DNA from: Paracoccus sp. MKU1
Lineage (GTDB): Bacteria; Pseudomonadota; Alphaproteobacteria; Rhodobacterales; Rhodobacteraceae
DNA: 48,782 bases
Direction of reading: 5' to 3'
NCBI RefSeq assembly: GCF_001447385.1
Contig: NZ_LLWQ01000011.1
Span: 1-48,782 of the forward strand
The number at the start of each line of letters is the position of its first letter. Within the stretch, counting starts at the first letter, position 1. Of the stretch, positions 1 through 7,396 are shown piece after piece. The position numbers and the translations under genes were made by a program. The notes below the pieces were generated by a model, which worked only from the letters and a program-made list of their open reading frames with translations, had not been told where the DNA came from and did no database searches.

Positions 1-334
1 GCCACGCCCGCGCCATTACCTTCCAGTTGGCCGAGGTCGCCGTCACCGGCCCGATGGTGCGGGCCGTCCTTGCCGCCATCCGCCGTCTTCGAACGCCTCC
101 GTCATGCGCATGACCACGATCCATGCCCAAGCTGAACGAAAGCGGCAGGACAGGTCCGTCTGCCGCGCGGAAAAGCGGCTCTGCCGGGCCAGAATGCTGC
201 GGGTTCGAGGCTTGATCCACCCGACTTCGGCCGTTTGCGCGACGACAGACACCGCTCGGGGCGAAAAACGCTTGCCCAGCGAGCAAAATCAGGCGATCTT
301 GAAGTCAAGCGGCAGGCCACTTGGAGAATGTCGG
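1..334 (+). mobile_element. Right end of a truncated IS1380-family element
   Basis: The window opens inside an insertion sequence. Its 3' coding end and downstream non-coding tail closely resemble the tail of the complete IS at 14143-15813; about five of six coding bases agree by eye. The terminal inverted repeat ends at about 334 and reads inward CCGACATTCTCCAAGTGG, matching the left end of the complete copy (CCCACATTTCCCAAGT). The element stops seven bases before the ribosome-binding site of the next gene. Whether a full copy lies to the left cannot be seen. Confidence 0.8.
3..113 (+). CDS. IS1380-family transposase, C-terminal fragment (partial at window edge)
   Basis: The reading frame enters from the window edge and gives 36 residues before a TGA at 111-113. 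The residues (…TFQLAEVAVTG…MVRA…LAAIRRLR…) match the last 36 residues of the complete transposase at 14237-15592 almost position for position. The DDE catalytic residues lie upstream of the window and cannot be checked, so activity is unknown. The two copies are related but not identical, so they came from separate insertions or diverged for some time. Confidence 0.75.
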   Translation, partial: HARAITFQLAEVAVTGPMVRAVLAAIRRLRTPPSCA

Positions 335-353
335 ATGAATAGGAGTGCCCAGT

Positions 354-893
354 ATGGCCGACCTCGTAGTACTTGATTTTGACGGAACTGACACGGCTGA
401 CATCGTGCTCGGCAAATTGCGCGAACTGCGCAAGGAGCATCTGATCGACATGCTCGATGCCGTGGTTGTCATCCGCCCCGAGGAAGGGGACATACAGATC
501 AAGCAATCCGTCAATCTGACCGCGATCGGCGCGAGCAGCGGGCTGAGCACGGGGGCGCTGGTCGGCACTCTTGCCGGTCTGCTTGTCCTCAATCCGATGG
601 CGGGTTTCGCGATTGGCGGCATGGCGGGCGCCGCGATGGGTGCATTGAGCGGTCGGCTGTCGGATTACGGAATAAACGACCAGTTCATCAAGGATCTTGG
701 CGAGACCATCAAGCCCGGAACATCGGCACTTTTCGTGCTTGTGGCAAAGGCAACGACCGACAAGGTCGTCGCCGAGATCAAACAGTACGAGCCGCGCATT
801 CTCAAGACATCGCTGTCGAAGGAACAGGAAGACAAGTTGCGCGCTCTTCTTGCCGGGCCCGCGCTTTCGGGGGACGTGTCTGCGGCGGGCTGA
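354..893 (+). CDS. DUF1269-type glycine-zipper protein
   Basis: A protein of about 179 residues. The N-terminus reads as a beta-strand domain (MADLVVLDFDG). The middle, about residues 60-100, is a glycine/alanine-rich hydrophobic hairpin (GALVGTLAGLLV…GGMAGAAMGALSGR) of the glycine-zipper kind that inserts in membranes. The C-terminal half is mixed alpha/beta. This is the DUF1269 layout, a family of predicted inner-membrane proteins of unknown function often found in stress-gene clusters. The ATG at 354 is chosen over a GTG at 345 because AGGAG at 341-345 is correctly spaced for it. The end of the upstream IS is only 20 bases away, so its native promoter has been replaced or separated. The two genes that follow are both broken. 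Confidence 0.8.
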   Translation: MADLVVLDFDGTDTADIVLGKLRELRKEHLIDMLDAVVVIRPEEGDIQIKQSVNLTAIGASSGLSTGALVGTLAGLLVLNPMAGFAIGGMAGAAMGALSGRLSDYGINDQFIKDLGETIKPGTSALFVLVAKATTDKVVAEIKQYEPRILKTSLSKEQEDKLRALLAGPALSGDVSAAG

Positions 894-1071
894 GGCGCGT
901 CGGGCTGCAACACGGCGCTTCGGCGCAAGGATCGTCAGGCCGATGCAATCCGGGCATCGGCCTTTCGCCGAGCAAGCATTCTCTGGACAACCTGCGCAAC
1001 TCGTCCGACTGTGGTGCTTCAGATGTAAACCCGTCACCATGGAAGAGATCGTGCGAACCCAGATCATGATC

Positions 1072-1326
1072 ATGCGCGTTTCGGTCGATTTCAGTCGTTT
1101 CACGTTTATCCTTGTGACCCTGGCCCTGCTGGTTCTGGTAGGCTGCAGCCGCCCGCCGGAGATCATTGGCATCGACAATCCAGAGCTTCGGGCCGAGGCG
1201 GAGGCGCTCAGCACACGCCACCGCATCTTCATCACCAGCACGCGGGCCCCCTCGGACGAGCCGGGTGCCTTGCTGTCGGCCAACCGGGCCCGAACGCTTG
1301 GGCTCGCGTCGGTGGATGTCCTATGA
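1072..1326 (+). pseudogene. Truncated lipoprotein, N-terminus of a DUF900-type alpha/beta hydrolase
   Basis: The reading frame begins with a lipoprotein signal: a positively charged start, a hydrophobic stretch and the lipobox LVGC, with the cysteine near residue 24. It continues with a segment resembling the start of DUF900-family lipoprotein esterases (HRIFITSTRAP… and a following LGLASVDV). It then stops after about 84 residues, where the family usually runs to 350-400 and carries its GxSxG serine later. The stop overlaps the ATG of the next gene by ATGA. That could be a natural junction, but the missing catalytic domain suggests an internal deletion joined the two genes. An earlier ATG at 1039 is possible. 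Assignment to DUF900 is from memory of the family pattern. Confidence 0.5.
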
Positions 1327-1973
1327 AAGCAGACGGATTTTTGCCAAGGCTCGTGCTTGTGACACTTGCCGCGATCCTCGTCGTGCTGGTCTGGCGCGGC
1401 GTTCCTCTCCTGGAACTGGCTCTGCGTGAGCCAGCCGGGGAGCCGAGGGTCGTTGATCCCCGCGGCGATCTGGCCGCAGACGAGCAGACCACCATCGCCA
1501 TCTTCGAGGGTGCCAAGGATAGCGTTGTCTCGATCACGACTGAAAGCCGCGTGGTCGATTTCTGGACTCGGAACGCCTATGACGTTCCGCGCGGCAGCGG
1601 TTCGGGGTTCATCTGGGATGCGCAGGGCCATGTCGTGACCAACAACCACGTCATCGAGGGGGCAACGGCAGCATTGGTGCGGCTTGCCGATGGCCGCGCT
1701 TATCCTGCCCGCCTCGTGGGGACGGCTCCCGAACATGACCTGGCAGTGCTTCACATCGAGGCGGGATCCGAGCGGCCCCTACCCCTCGCAGTCGGGAGCA
1801 GCGAGGACCTGCAAGTCGGGCAAGGCGTCTTCGCCATCGGCAATCCTTTTGGTCTCGACTGGACACTGACCACGGGCATTGTCTCTTCCCTTGATCGGGA
1901 GATCCCCGATAGAGCGTCTTCGGTGGGCCGTACTCCTTCGGCGCATCGCACCACCGTAAGCCATTGCGATTGA
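1323..1973 (+). pseudogene. HtrA/DegP-type S1C serine protease, truncated before the catalytic serine
   Basis: An N-terminal membrane anchor (about residues 8-30) is followed by a trypsin-fold protease domain. The catalytic His is in TNNHVIEG (near residue 108) and the catalytic Asp in EHDLAVL (near 139). The GNSGGP serine loop and the PDZ domain are missing: homology ends near residue 195 (SSLDREIP), and after about base 1908 the frame reads nonsense from the opposite strand of an IS5-family transposase. The family is periplasmic, anchored by its N-terminus, and degrades misfolded envelope proteins. This copy cannot be catalytic. The break coincides exactly with the end of the IS fragment, so an IS insertion followed by deletion is the likely cause. 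Confidence 0.75.
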
Positions 1974-2091
1974 TGAAGATTATCCCACTCAACACCCGCC
2001 GATCATCAACCCTCGGCTTGCCATGGCTCTTCGGAAAGAACGGTCGCAGCCGCGCCATCTGTTCGTCGGTCAGCCAAAATAGATTGCTCAT
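1906..2091 (-). pseudogene. IS5-family (IS427-like) transposase, N-terminal fragment
   Basis: On the minus strand an ATG at 2091 opens a 62-residue segment (MSNLFWLTDEQMARLRPFF… ending …RWCDAPKEYGPPKTLY). This is the well-known N-terminus of IS5-family transposases of the IS427 group. It stops being transposase-like at about 1906, where the truncated protease begins. The rest of the transposase, including the DDE domain, is absent. The 5' non-coding part of the IS extends to about 2170; a GGGTCCTGAGCC-like stretch at 2155-2166 may be its terminal repeat, which is a weak inference. Confidence 0.75.
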
Positions 2092-2461
2092 GATACCCCC
2101 TGAAAGTTTGGGGATTTGAATCATGCGACCAATGCGATCTCAAGCCGATTAATGGGTCCTGAGCCTACAAAACTTGCAACGCGTGTACCGCATTCGCTCC
2201 GCTTGGTGGTGCGAGGTGGCATGCGCGCGCTGGAAACGCTTCGGACGGCATTTTCGTCGGTAACGCTGATCGACACTGATGCATTCACCAAAGCCCGTTG
2301 TCGCCAAGAAGCCCACTTTCTCCCTGACGGCAAACTTGTGTGGCGCAAGCGTCCGACGGCGCCCGGCGAACCGATTGATGCCTTGCTGCAACAGAATGTA
2401 GCTGCGCTTCATAGCCACCATATCATTATGGAGCGGAAGCAAGCTGAGCGGCGGCATGAAG
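2092..2461. other. 370-base interval without a recognisable gene
   Basis: After the IS5-family 5' end there is no reading frame on either strand that I recognise. The short frames present (2116-2496 plus, 2149-2457 minus) have poor composition. The interval could be a remnant of another insertion sequence, but I cannot name one. The ATPase-like gene on the minus strand ends at 2462, so this interval also holds its 3' flank. Confidence 0.4.
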
Positions 2462-3275
2462 CTACGTCATGGGTTCCGCGCGCCAGATCGCGCTGACCGT
2501 CAAGCCCGCAAGGGTTGAGGTATGAGAAAGTCGCTGGTGTCCATCGAGAGCGTCATCAGTAGGCCATAGCGTCAACGCGTGATCACCGCTTCGGAAGCGA
2601 AGCTCCACTCTGTGCGTTACCAGCGACTTGCACAACTGCACAAACCCCTGACCCCGTCCGCTCGCCGTCGGGAACCTAGATACCCCTGGCCTGATAGCAT
2701 GCGTTAGCGCCACCCCTGCATCGGGCAGGTAAGCGTACTCGGGGTTTTGGTGCAGCGTCTTCAGAACACCCATTCCACGATCAGCCACCACAAATTCGAA
2801 AGTCCGATCCGTAACTGCGTAAGCTACCAGCCCAGTCCTGGCAGCGCCGCTATGCTCATAGACATTATCCTGCATCTCACCAATTGCTCCAATCAACGAT
2901 GCAACTAGAGGGGCGGGCACACCTTTAGCCTTCGCGATATTCTCTGCATGCAGCAGCCATTGCTCCCAGTGCGGATCGCGGGTGAGAACTGGATTATCAG
3001 ATGGCAGCGGGAACCCCCCCCGCCGCATCTCCAAAACTACCACCGAAAAACTGGCCACATTCCCAAGACTCTTCAAGCCGATTGGCAAAGCTGCCTGCAA
3101 ATGAAACGGCTTGAAACTCACTTGGATGACTCAGCTTAGCAGATAGTAACTCAACCAGTGGACCTATGCGGCCTGAATTCGTGATAAGAAACTCTCCGCG
3201 GCTTCTGAGCCTACCACGCTCAGCTTCCGCCACCAGATCGTCCACGACAGAGAAGTGCGCCTGCAATGCCTGCAT
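2462..3275 (-). pseudogene. GHKL-type ATP-binding protein, probably frameshifted
   Basis: The main open frame (3121-2462, GTG start) encodes 219 residues with the Bergerat ATP-binding signature: GAIGEMQDNVYEHSG (N box), VADRGMGVL (G1 box) and GRGQGF (G2 box). Such domains bind ATP in histidine-kinase-like, anti-sigma-like and Hsp90-like proteins. A second frame, 3275-2997, starts with ATG at 3275 and reads plausibly for about 60 residues (…LITNSGRIGPLVELLSAKLSHPSEF) before overlapping the first in a different frame. A run of eight C at about 3013-3020 lies in the overlap. The simplest reading is one gene of about 270 residues starting at 3275 and broken by an indel in 2997-3121. The alternative is that the GTG-started 219-residue protein is intact and the upstream frame is fortuitous. 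It lies last in the minus-strand operon that begins at 4730. I know no specific function for it. Confidence 0.55.
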
Positions 3276-3306
3276 AAGGGCGTCCTAGCACGTCTGATCG
3301 CAAAAC

Positions 3307-3567
3307 TCATCTGATTGTTTGTGTCTGGGGATCGTGAGTTTTCAGATCCCCCTCCATCGAAGGTAGAGCTAGTTTCTCGTTTTTCACAGGACGGCGACAC
3401 TCCGACAACTAGTTCGCCAAAACCAAGAACACTTCGACGACTTGACTGAACGATGGCTTGGGGAATGCGGCCTCGGTCCATTTGGTGAACCAGACCGCTT
3501 CTGCGAGCCGCTCTCGAAAGTCTAGGCCACCTTTAGCCGGCACCTTTGCACGGAGGACGCCACCCAC
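3307..3567 (-). pseudogene. Small reading frame with internal stop, between the DUF429 and ATPase genes
   Basis: Six bases after the DUF429 stop, a GTG at 3567 opens a frame with protein-like composition (…LDFRERLAEAVWFTKWTEA…, then SQVVEVFLVLAN). It hits TAG at 3409-3411. The same frame continues beyond the stop for about 33 more plausible residues (…LALPSMEGDLKTH…) to a TGA at 3307-3309. No family is recognised. It is read here as a third operon member of about 85 residues interrupted by a nonsense mutation. The 52-residue upstream part could also be a complete small protein. The evidence is composition and position only. Confidence 0.35.
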
Positions 3568-3572
3568 CTACT

Positions 3573-4730
3573 TCACCGCACCGATAGCACAGGTCGCCCG
3601 CCGTCGCACTCCGGGCACCGTCGTTGGAAGATGTCCGAGCCGTTGGCGCCATATCGTGCTCCGCATGCGTGGCACCTCAGCAGATAGACGACTTGATTGT
3701 GGTCGTTGCCCTGCAGTCCTGTTCTGGCAACCACCTCCTGACGGTTCCGGTTGATGTAGCCTGGTGTTGTCGTCGATGCCTGCGCCTTGGTTGACGTCAT
3801 CCTCCCCCGCTGCTTCGTGACCGGAGGCCAGCTACTGCCGAGGATCCACCCTTCCACCTGTCCTGTCATGGCGACGCTTTCAGGCTCGGGCGCAGCGAAA
3901 GCCTGTTCGATCTCCCCGGTGATACTGGCGCCTTGCAACCATCGGGCGATCGAATAGGCGTCATGTTGATCGGCAGTTCGGTCGTCTTGGGGGTAGGTGG
4001 CGCTCCAGAGGCGCGGATAGGCCTCGGTGATCACCGACTCCCCCGGAGCGGGGTTCCATCCATCGAAGGGCCAGAAGTGCAGCTCGCGCCGCGCGCGTCG
4101 GATGTATCGCAGCCAGGGGATGCCGGCATGGGTCGATTTCGCGACTGAGCCTTGCACGTCGAAATGGAAGACGGACTTCGCTGACCCAGTCGCCTCTTCA
4201 GTCAGGCGACGCCAGTGTCGTTCGCCCCACCGCGCCGCGCCGTTGCCGACAGAGCCGTCGCGCACGAAGTCGACATAGGTGTGTTTGCCGTCGGTCGGCC
4301 AATGGGCGCAGAAATCCTCGAGAAGCGCGGGCCAGTCGGGCGGCAGGCCGTGTCGCTCGAAATAGCGCATCGGGAAGGAAAACCCGTGATCTATGCCGAC
4401 AACAGTCGGCACCTGGCCATCGAGCGTTCCGACCAGCCATTCCGCTATGCCGCGGCGCGTCCAGTACTTCTTGGGTCCAGCGGGCGGCAGGACTTCCTCT
4501 GGCGGGGCGTCGCCGACGGTCTGATATACGCGCAGTCCTTTCAGGCTCGCTTCAGCCGTCTCGGCACCCGAGTAATCGATACCGATCGTCCGCTCGAACT
4601 GCGCTTCCGCCCCATGCTGACCCCACCTGATCCCGCGAAACGGTCGTCGTGCCGTCTGTCCGCGCAACAGGTTCAGGTTTCGGAGCCGCTTGCACATCCA
4701 ACAGGACAAGTCTGCATGACGGCCGGACAT
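3573..4730 (-). CDS. RNase H-like (DUF429-like) protein fused to a C-terminal zinc ribbon
   Basis: The main part (about residues 45-295) starts with RTIGIDYSGAET, an RNase H-fold first strand with a catalytic-type Asp, followed by VVGIDHGFSFP, which supplies a second acidic residue. HFDVQGSVAKSTHAG and DQHDAYSIARWL also resemble DUF429-type proteins. The last 75 residues are a separate module that begins at an internal methionine (MTSTKAQ…). It contains GYINRN, NDHNQ and a four-cysteine zinc ribbon CHAC…CPEC. Such ribbon proteins also occur alone in alphaproteobacteria as I recall, so this looks like two genes fused by loss of a stop. The first 40 or so residues before the conserved start are unusual, and the true start may be later than 4730. 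It leads a minus-strand operon with the broken small gene and the ATPase. Function unknown. Confidence 0.7.
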   Translation of the reverse strand: MSGRHADLSCWMCKRLRNLNLLRGQTARRPFRGIRWGQHGAEAQFERTIGIDYSGAETAEASLKGLRVYQTVGDAPPEEVLPPAGPKKYWTRRGIAEWLVGTLDGQVPTVVGIDHGFSFPMRYFERHGLPPDWPALLEDFCAHWPTDGKHTYVDFVRDGSVGNGAARWGERHWRRLTEEATGSAKSVFHFDVQGSVAKSTHAGIPWLRYIRRARRELHFWPFDGWNPAPGESVITEAYPRLWSATYPQDDRTADQHDAYSIARWLQGASITGEIEQAFAAPEPESVAMTGQVEGWILGSSWPPVTKQRGRMTSTKAQASTTTPGYINRNRQEVVARTGLQGNDHNQVVYLLRCHACGARYGANGSDIFQRRCPECDGGRPVLSVR

Positions 4731-4775
4731 CCCGCAAGTCCGAGGCCCGCCTCGTTCTGCGATCCAGCTGCGGGG

Positions 4776-5228
4776 TCAAACGCCTTCATCAGCTCCCGGA
4801 ACAACATGGGCACCGCCTTCCCCGGGCAGGTCGCGGGAAACCTCACGCAGAAATCTGTCGCCGGTGGCAAGCTTTCGGCCGAGACTTTGCAGGAACCCCT
4901 CGAAGCGCTCAGCGCCTTTCGCACGGGCGGCGTCCCGCGCGGCTTCGGGCAAGGGCGGCGTGACGGTCATCCAGAAGCGGATGAAGAGCGACAGGGTTTC
5001 CCCAAGGACTGCGAGATCTTCGTCGAGACCCTCGACCTGGCGACCGAGCCTGTCGAGCCGCCGTGAGAGCGCGGCCTCCATGCGCTCGCTCGTGTCACCC
5101 GAGAGGAAGGACGCGACCGCCGCCTCGATGACAGCGGATTTCGAGACGTTCCGACGCAGCGCCAACGCCTCGACCTGGCCCATCAGCGCCGGGTCGAAAT
5201 AGACATTCATTCGGGTGCGACGGGTCAT
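4776..5228 (-). CDS. CopG/ribbon-helix-helix regulator of the transfer operon
   Basis: A protein of about 150 residues. The N-terminal 45 (MTRRTRMNVYFDP…SKSAVIEAAVASFL) form a ribbon-helix-helix DNA-binding domain: one beta strand and two helices with a conserved SKSAVIE turn. The rest is helical with a hydrophobic stretch (ETLSLFIRFWMTVTPPL). A CopG protein directly after traG is the normal order in this class of alphaproteobacterial conjugative elements, and there it precedes trbB. I chose ATG 5228, which begins 11 bases after the traG stop; an in-frame ATG at 5258 would overlap traG. No trb gene follows here. Confidence 0.8.
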   Translation of the reverse strand: MTRRTRMNVYFDPALMGQVEALALRRNVSKSAVIEAAVASFLSGDTSERMEAALSRRLDRLGRQVEGLDEDLAVLGETLSLFIRFWMTVTPPLPEAARDAARAKGAERFEGFLQSLGRKLATGDRFLREVSRDLPGEGGAHVVPGADEGV

Positions 5229-5238
5229 GATGGCTGCC

Positions 5239-7230
5239 TCACAGCTCGATGCCGTCATCGGGGTTCATCGCGACCTGGCGCGCCACCATGCGCATGCGTT
5301 GCCGGATCGCACGGGCCTGTGCCGCATCGACATCGGGCTCGTCATCGAGGAGGTCGAACTCCTGCACAGGGGCCGACGGGGGCGGAACGATCTCCTCCTG
5401 CTCGGGCAGTTCCGGTTCCCGCCGGATGCCCGCATTTGCCGGGTCGCCGGCGTGGTTGTCGGACGCGTCGGACTGCACAGAGGTCGCAGCAGGTGTCAGA
5501 TCAGACCAATCGTCGGACGGCCGCAGCCCCCCGACCGCGACGGAGCGGTTAAGCTGATCGGGCGGCGGCAGCACCCGCTCCCGAAAGCGCGGGTCCTCGA
5601 AGTAGCGGGCCTTGGTCGCTCGGATCGGTGGCACGCCTGCCACCATGACGATCTCGTCGGTGGGCGGCAGTTGCATGACCTCGCCCGGCGTCAGCAGTGG
5701 CCGCGCGGTTTCCTGACGCGAGACCATCAGATGCCCGAGCCAGGGCGCAAGACGGTGCCCGGCATAGTTGGTGGAGTCGCGCATCTCGGTCGCCGTGCCC
5801 AGGGCATCGCTGATCCGTTTCGCAGTCCGCTCGTCATTGGTCGCGAAGGCCACGCGCACATGGCAGTTGTCGAGGATGGCGTTGTTCGGACCATAGGCGC
5901 GCTCGATCTGGTTGAGGCTCTGCGCGATCAGGAAGGATTTCAGGCCATAGCCAGCCATGAAGGCCAGCGCGCTTTCGAAGAAGTCGAGGCGACCGAGCGC
6001 GGGGAATTCGTCCAGCATCAGCAGGAGCCGATGGCGCTTGCCCGAGGTCTTCAGCTCTTCCGTCAGCCGCCGCCCGATCTGGTTCAGGATCAAGCGGATG
6101 AGGGGCTTGGTGCGGTTGATGTCCGATGGCGGCACGACCAGGTAGAGACTGGTCGGACCGGGCCCCTCCACGAGATCGGTGATCCGCCAGTCGCAGCGCG
6201 CCGTGACCCTGGCGACGACCGGATCACGGTAGAGCCCGAGGAAGGACATGGCGGTCGAGAGGACGCCGGAGCGTTCATTCTCGGATTTGTTCAGAAGCTC
6301 TCGGGCCGAGGAGGCGATCACCGGATGTACGCCGCCTGATCCTAGATGGGCAGTTTCCATCATGACGCGCAGCGTCGCCTCGATCGGCCGACGCGGGTCC
6401 GACAGGAAGTTCGCAACCCCTGCGAGGGTCTTGTCGCGCTCGGCATAGAGGACATGGAGGATTGCGCCGACCAAGAGCGAGTGGCTCGTCTTTTCCCAAT
6501 GGTTTCGCTTGTCGAGACTGCCTTCGGGATCGACTAGGATATCGGCGATGTTCTGGACATCGCGGACCTCCCATTCTCCCCGCCGTACTTCGAGCAGCGG
6601 ATTGTAGGCCGAGGATGCGGCATTGGTCGGGTCGAAGAGCAGCACCCGCCCATGGCGCGACCGGAACCCTGCCGTCAGCCCCCAGTTTTCACCCTTGATG
6701 TCATGCACGATGCAGCTGCCCGGCCAGGTCAGCAGGGTCGGCACCACAAGCCCCACGCCCTTGCCGCTGCGGGTGGGCGCAAAACACAGGACATGCTCTG
6801 GTCCGTCATGGCGCAGATAGGCCCGGTCGTGACGCCCGAGGACCACACCATCGGGGCCGAGCAGACCGGCCGCATGGATCTCCTGCGGCTCCGCCCATCG
6901 GGCCGAACCATAGGTGGCGACGTTGCGCGCCTCGCGGGCCCGGATGATCGACATGAGGAAGGCAGCGGCGATGGCGAGTGCTGCGCCAGTGACGGCGATG
7001 GCGGCCCCTTCCATGAAGATGCCCGGGGCATAGGCATCAAAGGAGAACCACCACCAGAAGAACGCGGGCGGATGGTAGACGGGCCATCCCGCTGCCTCGA
7101 ACCAGGGCGCGCCAAGCTGGGGCTGGAAGCCGAGCCGGAAGGCCACCCACTGCGTCGCCGCCCAGACCATCACGAGGACGATCGTGAACACCGTGATGAT
7201 CTGGCCCCAGAGGATCCGGCCTCCCCGCAT
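5239..7230 (-). CDS. traG: Type IV coupling protein, TraG/VirD4 family
   Basis: An inner-membrane ATPase that brings the relaxase-DNA complex to the conjugation channel. From ATG 7230 (MRGGRILWGQ, the typical start) the protein has about 663 residues. Two transmembrane segments (about residues 8-30 and 75-100) precede the motor domain. The P-loop is FAPTRSGKGVGLVVP and the Walker B segment is LLLMLDEFPALGRL, followed by the family motif of conserved FLIAQSLNQIE. The last 90 residues are an acidic, proline-rich tail. Reading upstream of 7230 gives composition unlike the family, so longer starts are rejected. It follows the relaxase by 166 bases and precedes CopG. The trb channel components it would work with are missing from the window. 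Confidence 0.92.
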   Translation of the reverse strand: MRGGRILWGQIITVFTIVLVMVWAATQWVAFRLGFQPQLGAPWFEAAGWPVYHPPAFFWWWFSFDAYAPGIFMEGAAIAVTGAALAIAAAFLMSIIRAREARNVATYGSARWAEPQEIHAAGLLGPDGVVLGRHDRAYLRHDGPEHVLCFAPTRSGKGVGLVVPTLLTWPGSCIVHDIKGENWGLTAGFRSRHGRVLLFDPTNAASSAYNPLLEVRRGEWEVRDVQNIADILVDPEGSLDKRNHWEKTSHSLLVGAILHVLYAERDKTLAGVANFLSDPRRPIEATLRVMMETAHLGSGGVHPVIASSARELLNKSENERSGVLSTAMSFLGLYRDPVVARVTARCDWRITDLVEGPGPTSLYLVVPPSDINRTKPLIRLILNQIGRRLTEELKTSGKRHRLLLMLDEFPALGRLDFFESALAFMAGYGLKSFLIAQSLNQIERAYGPNNAILDNCHVRVAFATNDERTAKRISDALGTATEMRDSTNYAGHRLAPWLGHLMVSRQETARPLLTPGEVMQLPPTDEIVMVAGVPPIRATKARYFEDPRFRERVLPPPDQLNRSVAVGGLRPSDDWSDLTPAATSVQSDASDNHAGDPANAGIRREPELPEQEEIVPPPSAPVQEFDLLDDEPDVDAAQARAIRQRMRMVARQVAMNPDDGIEL

Positions 7231-7396
7231 GCGCGCTCCTGCAAGAACTTGCGTGAAACCCATCTGGGGCTGGAGAAGCGCGATGATGGCAACTGAGAAG
7301 TCGTGCGCGGGGAAGAGCCGGATAGGAGGGGCGGAACATGGGACAATCCTGTCCGGATCCCCCGCGCGGCACACGGACCCTTCTAGGCAAGGCTGG

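Noticed and set aside
102..1754. 550-codon minus-strand frame across the left end
   Set aside because: It runs antisense through the IS tail, DUF1269, lipoprotein and protease genes, which have clear motifs on the plus strand.
2098..2125. A GGGGATTTGAATC stretch resembling the tRNA T arm, considered as the second attachment site
   Set aside because: Only part of the sequence matches the tRNA-fMet 3' end and it lies in the 5' region of an IS5-family fragment. A true core would match over a longer stretch.
2116..2496. Plus-strand frame of 126 codons after the IS5-family fragment
   Set aside because: No ribosome-binding site, no motif and unusual composition; kept only as a possible remnant.
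5215..6339. Long plus-strand open frame opposite traG
   Set aside because: It is a high-GC shadow of traG; composition is poor and it lacks any recognisable motif, while the opposite strand has clear Walker motifs.
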